In this document: positions 6,807-11,760 of the stretch, one piece after another
Numbering within the stretch: the first letter of the stretch is position 1
Layout: each line of letters begins with the position of its first letter
From: Thermoplasmata archaeon
GTDB taxonomy: Archaea > Thermoplasmatota > Thermoplasmata > Lutacidiplasmatales > UBA184
Length of the DNA stretch: 11,760 nucleotides
Direction: 5' to 3'
Assembly (NCBI GenBank): GCA_013044425.1
Contig: JABEUK010000032.1
Location: forward strand, 1-11,760
Made by a program: the position numbers and the translations under genes
Notes under the pieces: generated by a model
What the model was told of the DNA's origin: nothing
Seen by the model: the letters and a program-made list of their open reading frames with translations, nothing else
Database searches by the model: none

Positions 6807-7181
6807 CTACAGGGTGGGACGGAGCTTCTGCCGGTCGACCCGGACGCCCGCCGGCGTGATGCATATCAGGTTCTTGGCGATCCCCGCGACATCACCGCCG
6901 ATATCCTTCGAGACGTTCTTGAGATCGAGGCTCATCCGACGCATCGCCACCTGATCGTTGGCGATCGAGGTGTAGTCCAGGACCACGATGTCACCCTGAT
7001 AGGCGAGCTTCGAGTACGTGCCGACGTCCTCGTAGCGGAGCACTTCGGCCATCCGTACGGTGCCCCGGGAGCCGAGCGGAGAGTCCTCCCCTTCGAACCC
7101 CATCGCGCCGAGATCGAGGAAGCTGCCTTCCTCCAGTGTTTCCGCCCCGTGATGCCGCCTGAGGATCCCACTTTTCGCCAT
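6807..7181 (-). CDS. sepF: archaeal SepF, FtsZ membrane anchor
   Basis: This 124-residue protein matches archaeal SepF (DUF552), which binds the C-terminal tail of FtsZ and tethers the division ring to the membrane. The globular domain starts near residue 42. It contains GDIVVLDYTSIAND (63-76) and a C-terminal block with SKDIGGDVAGI (91-101) and NLICITPAGVRV, matching the family's GGD and xxTPxGV motifs. The first 40 residues are a short basic start, MAKSGILRRHH, then an acidic glycine-rich linker. Family members normally have an N-terminal membrane-binding amphipathic helix; here it is weak or very short. No alternative upstream start exists before an in-frame stop at 7221-7223. The gene precedes pepA by 9 nt and lies downstream of nmd3, from which an insertion sequence now separates it. 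The ftsZ gene itself is not in the window. Confidence 0.9.
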   Translation of the reverse strand: MAKSGILRRHHGAETLEEGSFLDLGAMGFEGEDSPLGSRGTVRMAEVLRYEDVGTYSKLAYQGDIVVLDYTSIANDQVAMRRMSLDLKNVSKDIGGDVAGIAKNLICITPAGVRVDRQKLRPTL

Positions 7182-7218
7182 GGCGTATCGTTCCGTACTT
7201 TCGAGAAGAGGGCGGTCG

Positions 7219-7227
7219 CTTCATAAG
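7219..7227 (-). promoter_or_regulatory. possible TATA box of sepF-pepA
   Basis: The minus strand reads GCTTATGAA about 42 nt before the sepF ATG, in the 90-nt stretch between sepF and the insertion sequence. It would give a leader of roughly 17 nt. It is a weaker match than the other boxes here. If real, it would keep sepF-pepA expressed despite the insertion. Confidence 0.35.
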
Positions 7228-7271
7228 CATATGGTTCCACGCCTTCGGCGACCCGGCCCCGGAGTGGACCC

Positions 7272-7275
7272 CTAG
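7272..7275 (+). repeat. left copy of the CTAG target-site duplication
   Basis: CTAG immediately flanks the left terminal inverted repeat and matches the CTAG at 8730-8733. A 4-bp YTAR duplication is the known target signature of IS701-family elements. Confidence 0.8.
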
Positions 7276-7293
7276 CATTACTCCGGGGGTTGG
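7276..7293 (+). repeat. left terminal inverted repeat of the insertion sequence
   Basis: The 18-bp left end reads CATTACTCCGGGGGTTGG. It matches the reverse complement of the right end at 17 of 18 positions, with a T-to-C difference at the third base. Confidence 0.9.
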
Positions 7294-7347
7294 GTGACTG
7301 CTAGTGGAGAGTCGGCTTAGAATGGGGCCCTGTAGAGCCGGACGGGC

Positions 7348-8727
7348 ATGTTGGTCCGACCCAAGCACGCCCGTCTTGCTCAACGCCGATTCCTCCACCA
7401 ATTCGCCGATGATCTGACCCCACCGGCCCGAGGGCACAATTGGGCCCGACGGCGCGAGACTCAGCGCGCCGCCCGAGTCTATTTCAATGGACTGCTCCAG
7501 CCGGTCCAGGTCAAGAGCATGGAGCGGCTGGCGGCCTCCGGCGGAATCCCCTCTCACCGTCTCCAACAGTTCATCACCGACAGCCCTTGGGACGCCGACC
7601 ACTTGCTCGAGAGCCTCACCACTCGAATGGGGGGCCTCCCCTCCCCGGAGGGCATCGTCGTCTTCGATGACACGGGTCAGGCGAAACAGGGACGACACAG
7701 CGTAGGGGTCGGACGCCAGTACTCGGGCACGCTCGGGAGGATTGGCAACTGTCAGGTCGCGGTGACCGCGATCTATGTCGTCCCCGGGAAGGGCCACAAC
7801 GCCGATGCCATCAGTTGGCCGTTGGGAATGGATCTGTATCTCCCCAAGGATTGGACCGAGAATCCCGCGCGTCGAGAGGCGGTAGGGATTCCTGAAGGGA
7901 TCGCCTACCGGACCAAACCGGAGATCGCTCTGGAGATCCTCGATCGGGTTCGGGCCCAGCGAGTTCCTCATCGCGCCATCGTGGTGGATGCGGGATACGG
8001 GGATGTGGATCCCTTCCGCCAAGAGCTCCGACGTCTTCACGAGCCCTACGCCGCCGCATGGGCGCCGGCGAACCACCGTACCATCCTCGTGGAGGACTCT
8101 CGGCCGCTCGCGGAAGGCCGCCTTCCATCGGGGACCGAGGAGTGGAGCCCCGCCCGACTGGCAACGTCCCTGCCGGCGGAAGCGTGGCGAGAGATCGAGT
8201 GGTCCGAAGGAACGAAGGGTCAGTTACGCGCCGAGTTCGTCCGCCGTCGAGTTCGGGTCACTCACCAGAGCACCGTCAGCCACGGTACGAGGGTCCTCAC
8301 GGACGAGGAGGGTTGGCTGGTCCTGGAACGGACCCCGGACGAGCTGAAGGCGTGGATCGTGTGGGGACTGGATGACCGGGAGTTGGACGAGCAGGTCCTC
8401 GTGATCCACAATCGGTGGGCGATCGAGCAGTATCATCGAGAAATCAAGCAGATCCTCGGGATGGACCGTTTCGAGGGGAGGACGTGGAGAGGCTGGCACC
8501 ACCACATGGCGATGATCTGCCTCGCCTACGCCTTCCTCGCCCAGCTCCGCGCCGAGAGGGCCGGAGGCAGGAAGCTACCGCCATTCAACGCTATCCACTG
8601 GTCTGTCGTCTATGCGCTGATCCGATTCGAGGTGCTCAAAGACCAGGGGCTTACGAAAGCCCAGAGCAAGGAGATCGCATTACGGATGATGGTCAGGGTA
8701 CTCGGACTGCGCCAACCCCCGGAGTAG
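7348..8727 (+). CDS. IS701-family DDE transposase
   Basis: This 459-residue transposase has an RNase H-like DDE catalytic core that cuts and joins the element ends. The first aspartate lies in VVFDDTGQAKQG (104-115, D107 or D108), followed by the family hallmark RQYSGTLGRIGNCQVA (123-138). The second is D214 in VVDAGYG, and the glutamate is E365 in EQYHREIKQILG, followed by RTWRGWHHH (378-386). The frame is intact with no missing catalytic residue. The ATG at 7348 is the first good start after the left repeat; only a weak ribosome-binding site precedes it. The TAG stop lies inside the right terminal repeat, so the last residues are encoded by the repeat itself. The gene ends 2 nt from the convergent nmd3 stop. 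Confidence 0.95.
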   Translation: MLVRPKHARLAQRRFLHQFADDLTPPARGHNWARRRETQRAARVYFNGLLQPVQVKSMERLAASGGIPSHRLQQFITDSPWDADHLLESLTTRMGGLPSPEGIVVFDDTGQAKQGRHSVGVGRQYSGTLGRIGNCQVAVTAIYVVPGKGHNADAISWPLGMDLYLPKDWTENPARREAVGIPEGIAYRTKPEIALEILDRVRAQRVPHRAIVVDAGYGDVDPFRQELRRLHEPYAAAWAPANHRTILVEDSRPLAEGRLPSGTEEWSPARLATSLPAEAWREIEWSEGTKGQLRAEFVRRRVRVTHQSTVSHGTRVLTDEEGWLVLERTPDELKAWIVWGLDDRELDEQVLVIHNRWAIEQYHREIKQILGMDRFEGRTWRGWHHHMAMICLAYAFLAQLRAERAGGRKLPPFNAIHWSVVYALIRFEVLKDQGLTKAQSKEIALRMMVRVLGLRQPPE

Positions 8728-8729
8728 TG
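8712..8729 (-). repeat. right terminal inverted repeat of the insertion sequence
   Basis: Read on the minus strand the right end is CACTACTCCGGGGGTTGG, one mismatch from the left end. It contains the transposase stop codon at 8725-8727. Confidence 0.9.
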
Positions 8730-8733
8730 CTAG
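8730..8733 (+). repeat. right copy of the CTAG target-site duplication
   Basis: CTAG abuts the right terminal repeat. On the minus strand its last three bases (8732-8730) are the TAG stop codon of nmd3, so the target site and the stop codon coincide. Confidence 0.8.
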
Positions 8734-9488
8734 GGGGACCCCGTTACCGCCGCGCGCCGCGAGGATGGGATTCGCACGCAGATCGTGACACGGTAGAGGT
8801 CCTGGCCGTCCTTACGGCCGTACAGGGTCGCGGACTCCTTCATCTCGGCCGCGAGGCGGCGCTGGGCGAGCCGGGCGAGGGAGCGGGCGGCCATGGTGTT
8901 CACGAGGAAGTAGTCCCAGCCTTCGGGCAGCGCCTCACGCCAGGAGATCGCCTTGCGCCAGTCGGCGCGTGCCTCGCGCATCAGTTCGTCCCATTGGGCG
9001 TCCAGCCGGGCGCGGAGCGCCCCGGCCTTCTCCCGGGGCCCATCCAGCGTGCCGCGCAGCTGGAGCTGGGCGGTGTAGTAGTGGCCGCTCTTGCGCGAGC
9101 ACTCCGGGCAGGTGTGGTGATCGACCTTGACAGAGAGCGGGACCGTGACCTCCCGTTCGATCCCGCGGAAGCGCAGACTGACCCGCCCCAGGTATTGGTG
9201 CAGGAGCGCGCTCGACCCGGTTTCCTCCCAGCGCACGGTCCGGATACCCACCTCCGGGTGGGCCTCCAACGCCGGGGTCAGGTCCTCTCCCGTGGGGAGC
9301 AGGGTCGCGCCCGAGCGCTCCCAATGCGATCCCACCTGCCGGGCTCCGCACGTCGGGCAGAGAACCACGTTGAACCGCTGTGGGGCCCGCACGAGGATCG
9401 TGCGGTCCATCGTGCACTCCGCGCAGATCCCATCGATGAGCGCGACGTCCGTTCGGCCACAGGCCGCGCAGAACTCTCCCGTACCCAT
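8730..9488 (-). CDS. nmd3: NMD3-family ribosome export/maturation protein
   Basis: This 252-residue protein is the archaeal homologue of NMD3, which in eukaryotes binds the 60S subunit as an adaptor for nuclear export; in archaea it is thought to act in large-subunit maturation or anti-association. Four zinc-binding Cys-x-x-Cys pairs are visible: C7/C10, C22/C25, C44/C47 and C127/C130. The C-terminal segment TLYGRKDGQDLYRVT (221-235) is typical of the family. The ATG at 9488 has AGGAG 9 nt upstream, overlapping the DUF424 stop, so translation is probably coupled. The archaeal protein lacks the export-signal tail of its eukaryotic counterpart. The stop codon is part of the insertion-sequence target; rebuilding the site before insertion gives the same stop, so the protein seems unaltered. 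Confidence 0.93.
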   Translation of the reverse strand: MGTGEFCAACGRTDVALIDGICAECTMDRTILVRAPQRFNVVLCPTCGARQVGSHWERSGATLLPTGEDLTPALEAHPEVGIRTVRWEETGSSALLHQYLGRVSLRFRGIEREVTVPLSVKVDHHTCPECSRKSGHYYTAQLQLRGTLDGPREKAGALRARLDAQWDELMREARADWRKAISWREALPEGWDYFLVNTMAARSLARLAQRRLAAEMKESATLYGRKDGQDLYRVTICVRIPSSRRAAVTGSP

Positions 9489-9500
9489 CTCGGCGCGCTC

Positions 9501-9818
9501 CTAGTGGCTCATGCTGAAGATCATCGCGTGCGGGACTCCGCCGAGGGTGCCGGATCCGCCGGCTCCGACGTATCCGGCCTCCTCGGCCGCGCGCAGCACC
9601 CGCGGGCCGAGCAGGTTCGCGCTCGTCGCCTGCTCGAGCGCCCAGAGGAACTCCTCCAGCGAGACCTGGCGTTCGCCATAGAACTGGGGGCTGACCTTGG
9701 TGGCGTGCCCCGGCCCTATGGGCAGCTCGCGGCCCACGAGTTCGGCATCGCAGGCCGCCACAACGATCTCGGCCCGTACACGGTGGACCCGCATGACAAT
9801 CCCATCTGCCGCGGCCAT
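9501..9818 (-). CDS. DUF424 family protein
   Basis: This 105-residue protein fits archaeal DUF424, a small family of unknown function. Supporting segments are VMRVHRVRAEIVVAACDAELVGREL (8-32), VSPQFYGERQVSLEEFLWAL (about 45-64), ANLLGPRVLRAAEEAGYV (about 69-86) and the C-terminal GVPHAMIF. The ATG at 9818 is preferred over a GTG at 9842 because GGAGGAG lies 5 nt before the ATG. The gene lies 12 nt before nmd3 and 70 nt after mcm on the same strand. From memory DUF424 genes often neighbour nmd3 and other translation genes, which hints at a role around the ribosome, but no biochemical function can be read from the sequence. No zinc ligands or membrane segments are visible. Confidence 0.9.
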   Translation of the reverse strand: MAAADGIVMRVHRVRAEIVVAACDAELVGRELPIGPGHATKVSPQFYGERQVSLEEFLWALEQATSANLLGPRVLRAAEEAGYVGAGGSGTLGGVPHAMIFSMSH

Positions 9819-9851
9819 GCTCGCTCCTCCCCCTTCTAGCACCGGCGACGG

Positions 9852-9857
9852 TTATGA
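9852..9857 (-). promoter_or_regulatory. weak TATA-like site before DUF424
   Basis: The minus strand reads TCATAA in the 70-nt gap between mcm and DUF424, about 36 nt before the ATG at 9818. It would give a leader long enough to include the GGAGGAG ribosome-binding site. The match to box A is poor, so DUF424-nmd3 may instead be read through from mcm. Confidence 0.25.
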
Positions 9858-9888
9858 GCGGCGCGGTCGGAGCTGGGGTCGGTCTTGG

Positions 9889-11760
9889 CTAGAAGCGCAC
9901 GAGCTGGAGCGCTCCCGGCCGCGGCTCGAACAGTTCACCGGAGTTCTTGAGGTAGGAGACCAACTGATCGACCCGGTCCTGGGGGATACCCTGGGGTTCG
10001 GCCGCCGCCTTCAGCTGCTCTATGGTGAAGGTCCGACCGGGATCGTTCGACTGGAGGTCGCGCATGATCTTGAGCAGGACGTCCTGGCGCTCCCGCTGGC
10101 TGCGGCTCGTACCGGTCGTGACCAAATCGATGTCGAGCTTGCCCTCCGAACTCGAGACGCGATGCAGGAAGCTGTCCATGATGCGCGTCGCCCGTTGGGC
10201 GTCCTCGACCGTCACGACGTTCGATAGGCGCGCCCGCGCCGAGGCTTCGCTCATGCGGACCAGCGCTTCCAACTGGCGTGCGGTGATCGGGACGGGGGCA
10301 TCCGGCTCCTCGCCCTGCCGTCGGACCGCGACGTAGAAGTCCTCGAGCACGGTCAGCGCCGCGTCGGAGAGTGCGGGCCGTATCTTCCGGCGCGCATAGG
10401 CCGCGTATTTCTTGAGGAGGTCCGCCGAGAACGGCGCGGCGTGGGTTCCCGGGATCCGTCCGGTCGCGTCGGGAATCGTGGGAAGCTCCGAATCGCGGTG
10501 CGAACCGAGGATCCCTTTCGCCAACGTCCGGTCTCGCTCCTGGTTGGGGCGATCCTTGATCGAGTAGATCACGTCGAACCGGGAGAGCAGCGTCGCGGGC
10601 AAATCGATCTGTTCCGCGATGGTCCGGTGATCGTCGAAGCGTCCCCATTTCGGGTTCGCTGCGGCGAGCACGGGGCATCGGGCATTCAAGGTCGCGGTAA
10701 TCCCGGCCTTGGAGATCGAAACGGTCTGTTGCTCGAGGGCCTCGTGCATCGCGGAGCGATCTTCGGGGGTCATCTTGTCGAGCTCGTCGACGACGGCCAT
10801 CCCCCCGTCGGCGAGCACCAGCATGCCCGCCTCGAGGACCCACCGCCCGCCGGCGAAGTCGTCCTTGACCGCGGCGGCCGTGAGACCCGCCGCGGTGGCC
10901 CCCTTCCCGCTCGTGTAGATCCCGCGCGGAGCGACCTCGGCGATGTAGCGCAGCAGTTGGCTCTTCGCGGTCCCCGGGTCCCCGACGAGGAGAACGTGCA
11001 TGTCGCCGCGGGTTCGGATGCCATCCGGATGGCGTTTCGCAACGCCGCCGAAGAGTTGGAGGGCTATCGCCTCCTTCTCCTCCTCCATCCCTTTGATCGT
11101 CGGAGCGAGAGAGAGGACGATCTTGTCGATCACCGTCGGATCGTCCTGGAACTGGAGGAAGAGTCGTTCCTCCTCATCGGTGATCTCGATCTCGTCGTAC
11201 TCGAGCTGCTTCGATTCGACCGAGTTGCCGATCAGCATGAGGTCGGAGACCGTGTTGCGTACGAGGCCGCCGCGCCCGCCTCCGCTCGTGCGCTGAACTC
11301 CCTTCAGCACTCCGTTCGCGACGATCCGGTTACCGGGAATGACGTGGCCGGCGAGATCCTCCGTCAGCAGCACCGGTATCCCCTGGGGGTGGGCGCCCCG
11401 ACGGAGCGACTCCGGGTTCTCCTGGACCTCGATCCGCTGCGAGTCGACGTAGGTCGACTTGTCGGCGAGGAATCGGAATCGCGTCCGGCCCTGGGGCTTC
11501 CCGCACCCGCCCTGGGCCTCGGGGCATTCGAGCGGTTCCCGGAAGAGCATCGCATCCGCGTCCTGCGTCTCGTGGATCTCGGTCCGGCACGCAACGCACT
11601 CGAAGACCGCCTCCCGGACCTGGGGGCGGACCTCCGTGACCTTCCGGACAATCCCGTCGAGCGCGAGGAATCGGCCGAGGTCCGTCTCTCGGACGTCGCG
11701 AATCAACCGATGCACGGTCGGAGGGAGTCCGATGATCCGCAACCGCAGCCCCGAGAGCTC
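9889..11760 (-). CDS. mcm: MCM replicative DNA helicase (5' end outside window)
   Basis: This is the hexameric AAA+ helicase that unwinds DNA ahead of the archaeal replisome. The frame stays open to the window edge, giving 623 residues without the true start; the TTG at 11742 lies within the N-terminal domain. Numbering from that TTG, the zinc site is C49, C52, C73 and C80. The N-terminal DNA-binding and beta-hairpin region runs to about 200. Walker A is GDPGTAKS (254-261), Walker B VVDELDKM (317-324), sensor 1 AANPKWGRFD (361-370) and the arginine finger lies in LLSRFD (R388). A winged helix covers about 545-617. All key residues are present and no intein interrupts the ATPase core. It leads the mcm-DUF424-nmd3 row. 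Confidence 0.98.
   Translation of the reverse strand, partial: ELSGLRLRIIGLPPTVHRLIRDVRETDLGRFLALDGIVRKVTEVRPQVREAVFECVACRTEIHETQDADAMLFREPLECPEAQGGCGKPQGRTRFRFLADKSTYVDSQRIEVQENPESLRRGAHPQGIPVLLTEDLAGHVIPGNRIVANGVLKGVQRTSGGGRGGLVRNTVSDLMLIGNSVESKQLEYDEIEITDEEERLFLQFQDDPTVIDKIVLSLAPTIKGMEEEKEAIALQLFGGVAKRHPDGIRTRGDMHVLLVGDPGTAKSQLLRYIAEVAPRGIYTSGKGATAAGLTAAAVKDDFAGGRWVLEAGMLVLADGGMAVVDELDKMTPEDRSAMHEALEQQTVSISKAGITATLNARCPVLAAANPKWGRFDDHRTIAEQIDLPATLLSRFDVIYSIKDRPNQERDRTLAKGILGSHRDSELPTIPDATGRIPGTHAAPFSADLLKKYAAYARRKIRPALSDAALTVLEDFYVAVRRQGEEPDAPVPITARQLEALVRMSEASARARLSNVVTVEDAQRATRIMDSFLHRVSSSEGKLDIDLVTTGTSRSQRERQDVLLKIMRDLQSNDPGRTFTIEQLKAAAEPQGIPQDRVDQLVSYLKNSGELFEPRPGALQLVRF

Larger units (their letters stand above)
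7276..8729 (+). mobile_element. complete IS701-family insertion sequence
   Basis: This 1,454-bp element has every part of an intact IS701-type insertion sequence: 18-bp terminal inverted repeats with 17 matches, a single full-length DDE transposase and a flanking 4-bp CTAG duplication. The size falls in the usual range for the family, roughly 1.4-1.55 kb. The intact repeats, duplication and reading frame point to a fairly recent insertion and a possibly active element. It sits between nmd3 and sepF with its transposase on the opposite strand to both. Its base composition is not visibly different from the host, so it is probably adapted to GC-rich genomes. The family call rests on the transposase motifs and target signature. 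Confidence 0.93.

Noticed and set aside
7299..7304. Internal TGCTAG near the left end of the insertion sequence, resembling the right end plus target
   Set aside because: Only six bases match and the adjoining bases do not continue the terminal repeat; probably chance.
6991..8076. 361-codon minus-strand open frame across sepF and the transposase
   Set aside because: It spans the insertion-sequence boundary and overlaps two recognised genes in other frames; the peptide has no family features.
8415..9839. 474-codon plus-strand open frame across the transposase end, nmd3 and DUF424
   Set aside because: It is the antisense shadow of nmd3 and DUF424, crosses the end of the insertion sequence and has no recognisable domain.
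9819..9842. GTG start for DUF424 at 9842
   Set aside because: The ATG at 9818 has GGAGGAG at 5-nt spacing, and the extra eight residues would be encoded by the ribosome-binding site itself.
11740..11742. TTG as the start of mcm
   Set aside because: The frame stays open upstream to the window edge with MCM-like residues (ELSGLR), so the true start lies outside the window.
1..11760. tRNA, rRNA, CRISPR array, defence system or riboswitch
   Set aside because: Scanning by eye found no tRNA-like arm patterns, no evenly spaced direct repeats and no gap large enough for such elements; a structured-RNA search was not possible here.

Overview
The window is a gene-dense, GC-rich stretch of an archaeal chromosome. 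The archaeal assignment rests on RNA polymerase subunit N, ribosomal protein L18e, archaeal-type L13 and S9, HerA, archaeal SepF, NMD3, DUF424, the COG1340 coiled-coil protein and a single MCM replicative helicase. TATA boxes with very short or absent leaders also fit. The combination of MCM, SepF and high GC suggests a euryarchaeal lineage, possibly an uncultured GC-rich Thermoplasmatota. That narrower placement is inference and was not tested.

Layout, left to right. (1) 48-1485, minus strand: an overlapping translation/transcription operon, rpl18e-rpl13-rps9-rpoN, with a TATA box just before rpl18e. (2) 1669-2758, plus strand: a small PRC-barrel protein and a GT2 glycosyltransferase that overlap by 11 nt; they diverge from the ribosomal operon across a 183-nt gap (1486-1668) that holds one promoter for each side and nothing else I can recognise. 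(3) 2775-3641, minus strand: a COG1340 coiled-coil protein, divergent from (4) 3809-5257, plus strand: a HerA/DUF87 ATPase that looks leaderless, with an inverted repeat between TATA box and start codon. (5) 5274-7181, minus strand: sepF followed by an M17 leucyl aminopeptidase. (6) 7276-8729: an intact 1,454-bp IS701-type insertion sequence with 18-bp terminal inverted repeats and a 4-bp CTAG target duplication. (7) 8730 to the right edge, minus strand: mcm (5' end outside the window), DUF424 and nmd3.

Taken together this is mostly housekeeping: ribosome and RNA polymerase components, replication (MCM), DNA-end processing (HerA), 60S-type ribosome maturation (NMD3), FtsZ anchoring (SepF) and peptide turnover. 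The insertion sequence is the only clearly accessory element. It entered at the stop codon of nmd3, left that codon intact, and now separates mcm-DUF424-nmd3 from sepF-aminopeptidase. I found no strong case for a new multi-gene system. The points most worth a second look are the exact insertion site, the co-occurrence of SepF and a PRC-barrel protein, the HerA control region with the neighbouring coiled-coil gene, and a shared CTWATATCGG promoter motif. I saw no tRNA, rRNA or CRISPR array, and no gene-free stretch longer than about 300 bases.
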